Shown: positions 36,210-44,813 of the stretch, piece after piece | Layout: every line of letters begins with the position of its first letter | How positions within the stretch are numbered: the first letter of the stretch is position 1 | Assembly: GCF_001276715.1 (NCBI RefSeq) | Contig: NZ_LIUQ01000002.1 | Location: 82,093-146,092, forward strand | DNA from: Planktothricoides sp. SR001 | Lineage (GTDB): Bacteria; Cyanobacteriota; Cyanobacteriia; Cyanobacteriales; Laspinemataceae | Length of the DNA stretch: 64,000 bases | Direction: 5' to 3' | Translations under genes and position numbers: made by a program | The notes under the pieces: model-generated | Told to the model about the DNA's origin: nothing | The model's database searches: none | The model's input: the letters and a program-made list of their open reading frames with translations, nothing else

Positions 36210-37085
36210 TCAAGCGAAATATTTACTTAATAACAAGGCTAACTTTTCCTTGGTGGCTGCTGGTGCGTGATTTAAAGGGGTTAAAATTGCATATTTCAAG
36301 GCCGAATGCGCCTCAGAAATGGGCGGATTTGCTTGTAAACGTCTGACTGTTTCTTGAATCACTTTTTGAGCATTCACCGCATTGCGTTGCAAATTGCCAA
36401 TAACCATATCTACTGTGACACTATCGTGGTCTGGGTGCCAGCAATCGTAATCCGTGACTAAGGCTAAGGTGGCATAAGCGATTTCCGCTTCCCGCGCTAA
36501 TTTGGCTTCGGTTAAATTAGTCATGCCGATAATCGTGGCATCCCAACTCCGATAAAGATGCGATTCAGCTTTGGTGGAAAATGCCGGCCCTTCCATACAG
36601 ACATAAGTGCCCCCACGATGCAGGGTGACATCGGGTAAGTTTAAACTAGCTACCGCATCGCCAATAATTTTAGCCAGATGGCCGCAAACTGGATCCGCAA
36701 AAGCAATGTGAGCCACAATCCCATCCCCGAAGAAAGTGGCAATCCGATTTTTGGTGCGATCGATAAACTGATCCGGGACGACCATATCCAATGGCTTCAC
36801 CTTTTTTTTCAGGGAACCGACCGCTGATGCGGAGATTAAATACTCCACCCCTAAACTTTTCATGGCATAAATATTAGCCCGGTAGGGAACTTCCGAAGGT
36901 AAGAAAGTATGGTGACGGCCATGCCGCGCTAAAAAAGCCACACGAGTTTGCTCTAATGTGCCCACAATGAGTACATCAGAAGGATCGCCGAAAGGAGTAT
37001 CAATTTTGATTTCTTCTACTTCTGTCAGGCCATCCATTTTGTACAGCCCGCTACCACCAATAATGCCAATTTTTGCTTGTGCCAT
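36210..37085 (-). CDS. mtnP: S-methyl-5'-thioadenosine phosphorylase
   Basis: Cleaves methylthioadenosine with phosphate to adenine and methylthioribose 1-phosphate, the first step of methionine salvage. The 291-aa product has [17 protein letters not shown], the phosphate-binding [19 protein letters not shown], the central [19 protein letters not shown] and [18 protein letters not shown], giving the MTAP rather than the purine nucleoside phosphorylase type. The ATG at 37085 fits. No other salvage genes are adjacent. Confidence 0.95.
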   Translation of the reverse strand: MAQAKIGIIGGSGLYKMDGLTEVEEIKIDTPFGDPSDVLIVGTLEQTRVAFLARHGRHHTFLPSEVPYRANIYAMKSLGVEYLISASAVGSLKKKVKPLDMVVPDQFIDRTKNRIATFFGDGIVAHIAFADPVCGHLAKIIGDAVASLNLPDVTLHRGGTYVCMEGPAFSTKAESHLYRSWDATIIGMTNLTEAKLAREAEIAYATLALVTDYDCWHPDHDSVTVDMVIGNLQRNAVNAQKVIQETVRRLQANPPISEAHSALKYAILTPLNHAPAATKEKLALLLSKYFA

Positions 37086-37293
37086 GAGTAATCCCTGTCA
37101 CCAAATTTTTACCAACATACTTGGTTATTGTATAGGAAATTTGCTCAGTTAATACATGGTGTCAGTGATTTTTGTCACTAAGTTTGCTAGAAAATATCAC
37201 AATACTTCCATGAGCGCGATCGCTTCTGAATCTTTATAAAATCTTTAAGAATAGAAAGATAAAGTTGTGATATAGACTTCAGAGGGATTCTAT

Positions 37294-37494
37294 ATGCCAG
37301 GAACTAACCACATATCCAGAACTTCAGTCGAAAGCATCGTCAACCGGATCTTTAGATGGAAAAAAATTACCAGGAATGACCAACATCTCCTGATGTCAGC
37401 ATTGTTAGCCAAAGAATCGATTAGTCCAGAGGAAAAATATCAAATCGATCGAGTATTTGATGCAGTAAATAGTGGTTTTTTGAAAGTGCTTTAA
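37294..37494 (+). CDS. Small conserved cyanobacterial-type protein
   Basis: A 66-aa protein with RTSVESIVNRIFRWKKITRN and LMSALLAKESISPEEKYQID. This resembles a small cyanobacterial family with the pattern (S)xxVESLVxRIFxxxxITRxDQxxLMSALLxxxxLSxEE. Mostly helical and soluble. Function unknown to me. ATG start at 37294 with GAGGGA upstream. Confidence 0.7.
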   Translation: MPGTNHISRTSVESIVNRIFRWKKITRNDQHLLMSALLAKESISPEEKYQIDRVFDAVNSGFLKVL

Positions 37495-37532
37495 GCCAAA
37501 CCAGCCCGGTTTGTCAGATAAAAAATTATGTC

Positions 37533-37738
37533 ACGAGGAGCAGAGGAGCAGGGGAGCAGAGGAGCCCGCCGTCGGCAGAGGAGCAGAGGAGCAGAGGAAC
37601 AAACAACTAACAACTAACAACCAAAGAATCCCTACCCAAAGAATCCCTACCCAAAGAATCCCTACCCAACAACCAACCAACCAAAGAATCCCTACCCAAA
37701 GAATCCCTACCCAAAGAATCCCTACCCAACAACCAATG
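37533..37738. repeat. GGAGCAGA and AAAGAATCCCTACCC tandem repeats
   Basis: GGAGCAGAGGAGC units (37533-37592), an AACAACTA tract, then six to seven copies of the 15-mer AAAGAATCCCTACCC (37621-37730). The same 15-mer motif returns in the ctaE-ctaD spacer at about 56817-56890 and its complement near 56725 and 58687. Confidence 0.9.
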
Positions 37739-37807
37739 TAATTTGATTATGAATTGGCTACAATAGTAACAATACATTCAGTCTGACAAAGAAAAGGAGT
37801 TAATTAT

Positions 37808-38131
37808 ATGGTGTCAACAAATAACTGGGGAATCACCAATGAAACTAAAGAAATGTTCAAACATCGAGTAAATCCGATTGTGGAGCATTTTCTCTCGACT
37901 GATACATTGTTTGAGAATTTGAATCGGGATGAAATGATCGAGGTCATGGTTGATGCGTTTAGCAAAAATTTTTCCGCCGAGCAATTAGAAAATATGTCCG
38001 ATGAAACTTTAACGGCGAAAATCAGAAGCGTTTTAGGGTTAGAAGCCTTGTCTCATTTGTTTGATGATTGGACTCCCGAAGAAATTGCCGAATATGAAGC
38101 TGCTGTTAAAGATGTCAGGAGAACTTGGTAA
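37808..38131 (+). CDS. Antitoxin-like protein upstream of a truncated vapC
   Basis: A 107-aa acidic helical protein (MVSTNNWGITNETKEMFKHR ... DDWTPEEIAEYEAAVKDVRR). Its stop overlaps the ATG of a PIN-toxin start (TAATG), the normal layout of an antitoxin-toxin pair. AAAGGAG 10 nt upstream supports the start. The toxin is only a 23-codon stub, so the antitoxin is now orphaned. Family not recognised by name; the function is inferred from position. Confidence 0.65.
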   Translation: MVSTNNWGITNETKEMFKHRVNPIVEHFLSTDTLFENLNRDEMIEVMVDAFSKNFSAEQLENMSDETLTAKIRSVLGLEALSHLFDDWTPEEIAEYEAAVKDVRRTW

Positions 38132-38202
38132 TGGACTATTTGTTGGATACGAATATTTTAACCGCCATTTTGAAAAACAATTGGCCAAATCATTCTAAAT
38201 AA
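38131..38202 (+). pseudogene. Truncated VapC-type PIN toxin
   Basis: Starts MDYLLDTNILTAILKNN, the canonical PIN-domain N-terminus with its first metal-binding Asp. It stops after 23 codons, where the sequence passes into the 3' end of an antitoxin gene on the opposite strand. More than 100 residues including the other catalytic acids are missing. Too short for routine gene calling. Confidence 0.75.
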
Positions 38203-38423
38203 TTGGGGTTAGTGCTGAGATCGGCGGGAAGGTTTTCAGCCCTGCCAATGACCCCTAGTTGTAAAGCCAGATCGTAGCAATTTTGGGATTGATTTAGTTC
38301 TTGAAGATGTTTTGTAATTGCCTCGATAATAAGTTCTTGTTCGGTTTTGTTGGTTTGCTTGGCAATTGCTTTTAATTGTGCTTCTAAGTAGACTGGCAGA
38401 AATAAATGCACCACAGACCCCAT
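38190..38423 (-). CDS. Ribbon-helix-helix-type antitoxin, probably 3'-truncated
   Basis: A 77-aa product (MGSVVHLFLPVYLEAQLKAI) with RHH-like core LEAQLKAIAKQTNKTEQELI and a tail GRAENLPADLSTNPNYLE. Related cyanobacterial antitoxins usually continue a few residues past NPxYxxG, so the end at the vapC stub is likely a truncation. No toxin follows on this strand. The upstream extension to 38492 is a REP hairpin and not real protein. Confidence 0.55.
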   Translation of the reverse strand: MGSVVHLFLPVYLEAQLKAIAKQTNKTEQELIIEAITKHLQELNQSQNCYDLALQLGVIGRAENLPADLSTNPNYLE

Positions 38424-38439
38424 TAGAAGAAAAACTGTC

Positions 38440-38459
38440 ATTCCCGCGCAGGCGGGAAT
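38440..38459. repeat. ATTCCCGC hairpin, copy 1
   Basis: ATTCCCGC-GCAG-GCGGGAAT within a longer shared segment (TGTCATTCCCGC...GGGAATCC ... AATTAATTATGTTCACCTAC). Copy 2 at 39560-39579 shares the same flanks, so a unit of about 80-90 bp is duplicated on either side of the vapBC pair at 38719-39407. Confidence 0.85.
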
Positions 38460-38620
38460 CCACAGCCTATCGGCGGGGAACGAAAAGAGCAATTAATTAT
38501 GTTCACCTACTTAGTTGGGGTTCAAGAGTAATTTTCATCATTCACCAGTCAATTAATTTTAATTGTGATTTAATATATATTAATACCGTTTCCCATCAAA
38601 AGTGCAACTCTTCTGGACGC

Positions 38621-38722
38621 GGGGCGACCACCCTTCGGCAGATGGAACGGTTGACGAAAAAATTGGCCGCACAGTTTACTGAAAGCGCCAATCGGGAAAA
38701 TCTCTGGAGGTTGGAGTTATGA
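38621..38722 (+). pseudogene. Tail fragment of a possible DNA methyltransferase subunit
   Basis: The frame reads TTLRQMERLTKKLAAQFTES and ends ENLWRLEL. Such tails are common at the end of type I HsdM-like subunits (LxxLTxxLAxQFxES). No upstream coding part remains. Weak assignment. Confidence 0.25.
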
Positions 38723-38967
38723 GTCCTTTACTACAACAGCTATTGCAGCAAGTCGAACAACTAGCCCCTGAAGAGCGCTTAGAGTTAATTCGACAGATTG
38801 CACAAGGGCTGAAAAAGTCAGAGGTGGTCGTCAGACCCAAGCCTCGATGGAGCGATTTAAAAGGAATGGCTCCCTATCCAATGATGGGAGAAGATGCTCA
38901 AGAGTGGGTTTCGCGTACTCGACGAGAAGCCGATGAGCATCGAAGCCAAGTTTTGCGAGGCGAATGA
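38719..38967 (+). CDS. VapB-type antitoxin
   Basis: An 82-aa protein (MSPLLQQLLQQVEQLAPEER ... RREADEHRSQVLRG) with an N-terminal helical repeat and a C-terminal toxin-binding tail, in the position of an antitoxin. Its stop overlaps the start of the PIN toxin gene (ATGA), so the two are co-translated. GGAGGTTGGAGTT before the ATG is a good ribosome binding site. Intact pair, in contrast to the broken neighbours. Confidence 0.75.
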   Translation: MSPLLQQLLQQVEQLAPEERLELIRQIAQGLKKSEVVVRPKPRWSDLKGMAPYPMMGEDAQEWVSRTRREADEHRSQVLRGE

Positions 38968-39407
38968 TGAGAATTGATGAGGCTCTTTCTGGGGTATCGC
39001 GGCTGTTTTTAGATACGGCTCCTGTCATTTACTTTGTAGAACGGAATCCTAGCTTTATTGATCGGGTCGATCCAATATTCGATCGATTAGAGTCTGGGAT
39101 TACCCCAGTAGTGGGATCGGTGACGGTTGCCGAGTGCTTAGTGGGTGCGTTGCAGATGGGCTTAACGAATTTAGAACAAGCATATATGGCTATCTTTACA
39201 CGAGATGATGTACTGTTTGTGGAGAATACCCTGACGATCGCTCGTGAGGCTGCAAGGGTGAGAGTCCGATACAATCTGCAACTTCCTGACGCATTGCAAA
39301 TTGCCGCCGCGATCGATGCTGGCTGTGAGGCGTTTTTAACTAATGACGTGCAACTGAAACGGGTAACAGAATTAAAAATTATCGTTGTTAGTGAATTAGC
39401 GATTTAA
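38964..39407 (+). CDS. VapC-type PIN-domain toxin
   Basis: A 147-aa predicted RNase toxin. PIN motifs: LFLDTAPVIYFVERN (first Asp), VAECLVG (Glu), LPDALQIAAAI (Asp) and FLTNDVQL (last Asp). VapC toxins cleave tRNA or rRNA when the antitoxin is degraded. It follows the antitoxin with a 4-nt overlap. All four acidic positions are present, so it should be active. Confidence 0.85.
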   Translation: MMRIDEALSGVSRLFLDTAPVIYFVERNPSFIDRVDPIFDRLESGITPVVGSVTVAECLVGALQMGLTNLEQAYMAIFTRDDVLFVENTLTIAREAARVRVRYNLQLPDALQIAAAIDAGCEAFLTNDVQLKRVTELKIIVVSELAI

Positions 39408-39559
39408 CCAGCCGATTTGGATAGTGCATCATCTTCTGGCGCAGATTATCGCGTTTAGAAATATTGATTGATTAGACATCTCCAAAAATCAGCTATAAAG
39501 CCTTGATATGGCTTTGTGACTGGCAATTATTGGAGATGTCTATTAGCTAAAAATCTGTC

Positions 39560-39579
39560 ATTCCCGCGAATGCGGGAAT
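39560..39579. repeat. ATTCCCGC hairpin, copy 2
   Basis: ATTCCCGC-GAAT-GCGGGAAT; the flanks match copy 1 at 38440. Confidence 0.85.
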
Positions 39580-39656
39580 CCCAGGATTTACGTCGGGAAA
39601 AGAAAAGTGCAATTAATTATGTTCACCTACTTAATAATCAGGCTATTGTTACTAAA

Positions 39657-40739
39657 TTAATCACGATCGGGAAAAATATCTTCTCCATATTCTGCAATCA
39701 ACTCATTGAAAAATTCTTCCCCTTCTAGATTATCTATCATTAAACTTTGTTGGATTTCTTCTTGTTGTTTTAAAGCAATTTTTTCAGCTATTTTTTTATT
39801 ATTATTGATACATTTTTGATATTGAAATTCACACATATTAATGGCTTCTTGTAATGTTTTTCCTTTACCTAAAAAATTGATATTTACGGGGTGTTCTTCA
39901 TCTTCAATAGCTAGAATTTTTACTACTTCCCATGTAATTTTTTGTCTCCCAACATTAAGAGTAAATTTATGAGTATTTGATTGACATGACAATTCAAAAT
40001 AAGATAACTCAATATATGAAAAGCCATTTTCATGGTAAGCGAATGTAACGGTATTGGGGTTAACCATAGGGTCGATTTTTTTGCAAGTATCAAACATTCG
40101 CTGCTTGGTCAACGGAATTTTTTGTTCAATAAAAGAATCGATGATTATCTGAGAATTAGTAAATGTTTTTATTCTGGCTTTATGAAATTCTAAATCAGCT
40201 TCTGGTAAAGTATTTCCATAGCCCATCATATTTTTTGGTGATTTTGCATATTTAGTATTCTTCGTAGGTGTTTTTAAAATCAGCCAACTTTGAAATGTTT
40301 CATTGTCAAATGAACCCCGCAAATAAGCATAAGTTTTTAGGCTATGAACTTGTGAGTTTTTTAGATTTTTCCACGATGTATTTAATTTGGGTTTTTTAGA
40401 AAATCTATCTTCAATAATTTCAAGTGAATACTCTTTCGGATTTTCGGAATATAATGGAGCATCACAAATAAATAATATAAAATTTTCCAATACTTCAATT
40501 GCACAGCGAATATCACTAAATTTATTAAATAAATTTATGATTAATTCATCTCGATATAGCCGATCGCAAAACAATAAATTAGCCCGATCTATGAATCTTC
40601 CTGATTGCGTCGAAATCGTTGGATCGAAGATAGAGCAATATGTAATAAAGTCATCTAAACTTTTAAGATCGGGTTCTTGGAAAGGAGGTTGCGGTTTTGG
40701 TTGATTCCGATCATTCAAAAAAGCGTCCATGTTTTTCAT
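39657..40739 (-). CDS. Hypothetical protein behind a decayed DNA methyltransferase
   Basis: A 360-aa protein, unusually AT-rich compared with neighbours, starting MKNMDAFLNDRNQPKPQPPF. It is rich in Asn, Lys and Ile with no clear membrane segment or nuclease motif by eye; recognisable stretches include PVNINFLGKGKTLQEAINMC and the acidic C-terminus EFFNELIAEYGEDIFPDRD. It starts 12 nt after the stop of a methyltransferase remnant, so the pair was probably one operon and this may be a restriction or defence protein. That is inference from context. No family recognised. Confidence 0.6.
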   Translation of the reverse strand: MKNMDAFLNDRNQPKPQPPFQEPDLKSLDDFITYCSIFDPTISTQSGRFIDRANLLFCDRLYRDELIINLFNKFSDIRCAIEVLENFILFICDAPLYSENPKEYSLEIIEDRFSKKPKLNTSWKNLKNSQVHSLKTYAYLRGSFDNETFQSWLILKTPTKNTKYAKSPKNMMGYGNTLPEADLEFHKARIKTFTNSQIIIDSFIEQKIPLTKQRMFDTCKKIDPMVNPNTVTFAYHENGFSYIELSYFELSCQSNTHKFTLNVGRQKITWEVVKILAIEDEEHPVNINFLGKGKTLQEAINMCEFQYQKCINNNKKIAEKIALKQQEEIQQSLMIDNLEGEEFFNELIAEYGEDIFPDRD

Positions 40740-40749
40740 GTGATTTTCC

Positions 40750-40980
40750 TCACAAACTTTTGACTACTAACAATTCATTGCCTCGGTCATCGATCGCCTT
40801 GACAGCAATTTTTTTATGCTCACCTGCTGCAAACGGTGCGCTAATTGTCCCGGCTAAATGATCCTAAACTTGATCGTCATAGGTTGCCTTTAATGCCTTT
40901 TTATGATAAAGTTACCACTGAGATTGCCGAAAGTGTGTCAAATTTCCTTGTTTCCACCACCTCCAGTTCGATAACTGATT
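40750..40980 (-). pseudogene. C-terminal remnant of an adenine-specific DNA methyltransferase-like gene
   Basis: On the minus strand, ending 10 nt before the 360-aa gene, the frame reads DHLAGTISAPFAAGEHKKIA then VKAIDDRGNELLVVKSL and stop. Such tails occur in cyanobacterial site-specific DNA methyltransferases. A TAG interrupts the frame just upstream (YDDQV-stop-DHLAG), and an earlier piece ELEVVETRKFDTLS is in a shifted frame. No catalytic part (DPPY-type motif) remains. Confidence 0.5.
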
Positions 40981-41089
40981 CCGGTTTGTTTGGCATAGTC
41001 TGATAGTTTCATGTCAATATATTACCAAAAATTGCCATATCTGACTATATTTTTATTGAAACTTTACAATACCAAACCAAATCCGCGGG

Positions 41090-41127
41090 CTCAAGTAGGG
41101 GCGATTCGCGAATCGCCCCTACTTGAG
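41090..41127. repeat. Perfect 38-nt palindrome
   Basis: CTCAAGTAGGGGCGATTCG followed directly by its exact reverse complement. It belongs to the GTAGGGGCG family seen at 21353 and 54661 and lies 34 nt after the tab2-like gene. Confidence 0.9.
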
Positions 41128-41160
41128 AACCGAATTTAGTTCAAAAAACCCAGTTTATTG

Positions 41161-41994
41161 CTAATCTTGCAATAGCCAAAAGCCACTATAAGTCATACCC
41201 GAATCATCCGGTTGAACCAGGAGAAAATGTAACCCTTTAATCAGTTGTTTCCGGGTTTGATAATTTTGGGCTGCTGCCGCAACTTCTTGGTCTTCAAAGG
41301 TGGCAATAACCCAGCGATCGCACAAACCAGCCTCTAAGATTAATCCATCTGGTTGACCGGGGATATAATTAATCGATACCGGATTAATTTCTTGCAGCCA
41401 TCGGGCTAATTGCATCGATGACCGACCGCCATAAATCACAATCCCAGGGACGGCCACCGTTGAGGCTAATCCTAACTGAATCGGGGTAATAAATTCGGGA
41501 ATTTCTTTGACGGGAATCGGCAAATCGGCAAAGGTATCAATTAAATCCCCAGCTTTTACCGTTGCCATACGCCATTGTTCTCCCCAGAGGTTTTCTGGTA
41601 ATGGTAATGGAGGCGGTTTATCTATGGCTAATGGTTCATAATTTTCTCGGATATAACGAGGATCGCTGGGATATTCTTTTGCCCTGTCAATGAGCGATCG
41701 CTTCAAAGCCAAAGTGCGCCGTGTTGGTTCTACGGGAATCCCGAAGCTTTGAGCCACAGTCTCAATTAAACTCAAACTCTGAGGTCGAAATACTTGGATT
41801 TTATCCGGTAGTTTCCCATGATTAACTTGCGGGAATTGCGCCCGAACCCAATCAGCATTGACCTCGGATTGCGGACATAAATTAGAAAATAAAGGGGCTG
41901 AATCACTGGCATCACAAACCAGTAATTCCCATAAAGGTTGTCCCGATTCATTTTTCAGGGGACGACGATAGCAGTCAACTTGCCAAATTTTCAT
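41161..41994 (-). CDS. Tab2/Atab2-like RNA-binding protein
   Basis: A 277-aa member of the Tab2 family, known in algae and plants for binding psaB mRNA and helping translation of photosystem I; cyanobacterial homologues are conserved and their role is less clear. It starts MKIWQVDCYRRPL, contains WELLVCD, FPQVNHGKLPDKIQVFRPQSL and PVEPTRRTLALKRSL, and ends SGMTYSGFWLLQD, all typical. Family length is normal. It is followed 130 bp upstream by tsaE on the same strand. Confidence 0.85.
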   Translation of the reverse strand: MKIWQVDCYRRPLKNESGQPLWELLVCDASDSAPLFSNLCPQSEVNADWVRAQFPQVNHGKLPDKIQVFRPQSLSLIETVAQSFGIPVEPTRRTLALKRSLIDRAKEYPSDPRYIRENYEPLAIDKPPPLPLPENLWGEQWRMATVKAGDLIDTFADLPIPVKEIPEFITPIQLGLASTVAVPGIVIYGGRSSMQLARWLQEINPVSINYIPGQPDGLILEAGLCDRWVIATFEDQEVAAAAQNYQTRKQLIKGLHFLLVQPDDSGMTYSGFWLLQD

Positions 41995-42126
41995 TGATTA
42001 AATATAGAATGTGTTAAGAACAGGATAGAGGAAAGAGGGAAGGGGGAATAGGAAAGAGTTTGGAAAAATCAACCATGTGTAGGCATTGGCCAATCTGAGA
42101 TGAACCCGACAATAATGCATTTTGAT

Positions 42127-42630
42127 TCAATCGATGTCAAATATCTGGTAATCAGTAAATAAATCATTAATCTGTTCTAAATTTAAATCAAATTGACCAA
42201 TAGAAATTAACTCTACCCACCGTCCCTCTGGCTGATGGGCTAAACGAATTTGCCAATAATTCTCTGGCAAATATGGTAATCTTTCCGCCCATTCGATCGC
42301 GACAATTCCTGGTTCAACTTCTATCCCTTCCCAATAAATTTCTGGGTTAAGACTCGGTATTTGGGCAGGTTCTAAACGATATAAGTCGAGATGGTAAAGG
42401 GGAATTCTGCCTTCTAGATATTCTGTGATTAAGGTAAAAGTTGGGCTAACAATCGGTTCAGTAATATTCAAACCTGCCCCAATTCCTTGAACTAAGGTTG
42501 TTTTTCCCGCACCCAAGTCCCCTGACAGCAAAAGAATACTGCGTGGTTTGAGCGATCGCCCTAAAAACATTCCTAATTCAATAGTCGCCGTAGGATCGGC
42601 TAAAAAAATTCTCTTTCCCTGTTGACGCAT
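42127..42630 (-). CDS. tsaE: tRNA N6-threonylcarbamoyladenosine biosynthesis ATPase TsaE
   Basis: ATPase that cycles the TsaBD complex during formation of the t6A base at position 37 of ANN-decoding tRNAs. The 167-aa product has the P-loop GDLGAGKTTLVQGIGAGL, the TFTLITEYLEG segment, the LYHLDLYRL motif and VAIEWAERLP, all hallmarks. The start ATG at 42630 (MRQQGKRIFLADPT) is reasonable. No tsaB or tsaD is seen nearby. Confidence 0.93.
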   Translation of the reverse strand: MRQQGKRIFLADPTATIELGMFLGRSLKPRSILLLSGDLGAGKTTLVQGIGAGLNITEPIVSPTFTLITEYLEGRIPLYHLDLYRLEPAQIPSLNPEIYWEGIEVEPGIVAIEWAERLPYLPENYWQIRLAHQPEGRWVELISIGQFDLNLEQINDLFTDYQIFDID

Positions 42631-42823
42631 ATCTCGGTAAACAATAGTAAATATTATGGAAATATAATGGCAGTTTATTCAATCTTTTGCCGTGTGATAG
42701 GCCGGATGATATTAGATATTGTATCAGAAATTGATTCTTGCTAAAATTCCCTGAATGTATTACCCTTCCCTGGATCTAATATCTTCATCTACGCGGCAAA
42801 AACCTGACGCTCTTTATTCAGCT

Positions 42824-44239
42824 TTACACTTTCGTTTTAAGTAGTTGCATTCGACTGTACCAACGCAATAAAACCCGAGCCAGCAGTTGAGGATTATGCC
42901 GAACATAACCCGTGTCAGGGTCTTCTTCCATCACATTAGCATTCACAATTTGTCTCCCAGAATTTTTGATAGCTTCGCGATCTAAAAAAACCGGATGAGA
43001 ATTATCTTGAGCATAGCGAATTAAGGCTTGAGCCGATGGGGATTGTGACTGCACTAATACGGCATTAAATAACTGACGACCACAGGCAAGATCGATCGCC
43101 TTAATATGATCGGCAACGCTGTAATCTTGGGTTTCTCCCGGTTGAGTCATAATATTGCACACATAGATTTTCGGGATATCTTTTCGGTCGATCGCCTCAG
43201 TAATTTGCGGCACCAAAAGATTAGGAATCACACTCGTATATAAACTACCTGGGCCGAGAATAATAAAATCAGCTTCCTCAATGGCTTGAAGGGCTTTCGG
43301 TAACGCTGGGGGATTAGCTGGAATGCAGCCAATTTTGACAATTTTGCCCCCCGCTTCAGAAATACTCGACTCCCCAGTAATGCAACGTCCATCGGCTAAT
43401 TCCGCCCAAAGATTCACATCACAAAGAGTGGCTGGCAGCACTTCCCCCCGCACGGCTAAAACCTGAGAACTAGCAGCGATCGCTCGTTCCAAGTCTCCGG
43501 TAATATCAGTCATAGCTGTAAGAAATAGATTACCAAAACTATGACCTTCTAAACCTTTACCGGCACGAAAACGATATTTAAACAACTCAGTTAATAACTT
43601 TTCCTCTGCCGCTAACGCAGATAAACAGTTACGAATATCTCCAGGGGGCAACACACCATTTTCTCGCCGCAGACGGCCAGAAGATCCCCCATCATCGGCC
43701 ACGGTGACGATCGCCGTAATATTACTACTGTAATGTTTCAATCCCCTAAGCAACGTCGAAAGACCAGTCCCACCGCCAACCACCACAATTTTTGGCCCGC
43801 GATTTAATCGGCGATGATTCAGCAACAAATCCACCAATTCCTCATCATTATCGGGTCTTAAAGCCCCGGCGATCGCACCCACAGTCCGCCCGTGAGCCCA
43901 CAGCAACAACAAAATCCCCATCACAAGAACCAACGGGCCACTAATATAATTAGGGATCACCGTAGTCAGAGTAGACAGAAACGTCTCCAGAAATTGCATC
44001 ACCCGAAAAATGGGGTTCAATCTAATCCAAATCGCTAGACCCAACAGACTGAGGATCACTCCCAAAACACTAATCAGTAACCAGCGCTTCACAAATAATC
44101 CAGGGGAAAGCCATTTGGCCCACTGATTAACCCGATTTGAAGGTCGGCGGGAATACAAATTCTGGGTACTTCCGGCAGCAAATGAGCGGGTTTCAAACTC
44201 AATTGCTTGAATTGCTTTTCTCAAGAAACCGTTGGCCAT
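42824..44239 (-). CDS. YvcK/CofD-like gluconeogenesis factor family protein
   Basis: A 471-aa protein. Two membrane segments in the N-terminal 120 residues ([20 protein letters not shown] and [19 protein letters not shown]) precede a YvcK-type domain: [36 protein letters not shown] (nucleotide-binding), [20 protein letters not shown] and [15 protein letters not shown]. YvcK proteins bind UDP-sugars and affect cell-wall metabolism and shape in other bacteria. The membrane-anchored layout is common in cyanobacteria. ATG at 44239. Confidence 0.87.
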   Translation of the reverse strand: MANGFLRKAIQAIEFETRSFAAGSTQNLYSRRPSNRVNQWAKWLSPGLFVKRWLLISVLGVILSLLGLAIWIRLNPIFRVMQFLETFLSTLTTVIPNYISGPLVLVMGILLLLWAHGRTVGAIAGALRPDNDEELVDLLLNHRRLNRGPKIVVVGGGTGLSTLLRGLKHYSSNITAIVTVADDGGSSGRLRRENGVLPPGDIRNCLSALAAEEKLLTELFKYRFRAGKGLEGHSFGNLFLTAMTDITGDLERAIAASSQVLAVRGEVLPATLCDVNLWAELADGRCITGESSISEAGGKIVKIGCIPANPPALPKALQAIEEADFIILGPGSLYTSVIPNLLVPQITEAIDRKDIPKIYVCNIMTQPGETQDYSVADHIKAIDLACGRQLFNAVLVQSQSPSAQALIRYAQDNSHPVFLDREAIKNSGRQIVNANVMEEDPDTGYVRHNPQLLARVLLRWYSRMQLLKTKV

Positions 44240-44813
44240 AATTAATTTTGACTTTACAGGATAAAAAAAACGATATACAAAACTTTACACTACACATACA
44301 ATGGTTGACTGATGACCGTTTGATCTTCAGGCATCCCTTCCCACCACCTGAGTATCCGGGAGTTCGGGGAGTTGACGGCTATGCTGGCGTGCCGGTTGAC
44401 GGCTGACGGTTGACGGTTGACGGTTGATTATTTTAGAATAATTAGCATTTAGTTTGCATTTTTAGATCAAGTTCTTTTAGATTAGAGAAAATCTGGCTAA
44501 AAATTGTGATTTCTTTAACAAACAGCTAATAATTCTCGTAATTATCGTAATTATCGTAAATTACCTGTTGATAATCTGTTGATGTTCTGTTGATGTTCTC
44601 TTGATGAGCGGCGATCAAATTTATATAATTTAACTGTTTAATCAAAACCCATCAATAACCAAGGTTAGGCCGTCCCTCGCTTGTCAGTGCTAACCTCAAA
44701 AAAGTAGGGGACTAAAGAAGATTCAATCCTCTCTGGCGCAAGACTGCCATCTTTAAACGGTACAGACCACTATACTAATCTTTGAGTTTCCGCTCAGGAT
44801 AGGACAACATCAA
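44240..44813. other. Divergent intergenic region with possible structured leader of mlaF
   Basis: No gene. A TTGACGGCTGACGG tandem repeat lies at 44391-44427, then AT-rich DNA. The stretch 44667-44775 is more GC-rich, unlike the rest, and lies directly before mlaF; it may be a structured 5' leader, but I cannot name a riboswitch class. Confidence 0.4.
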
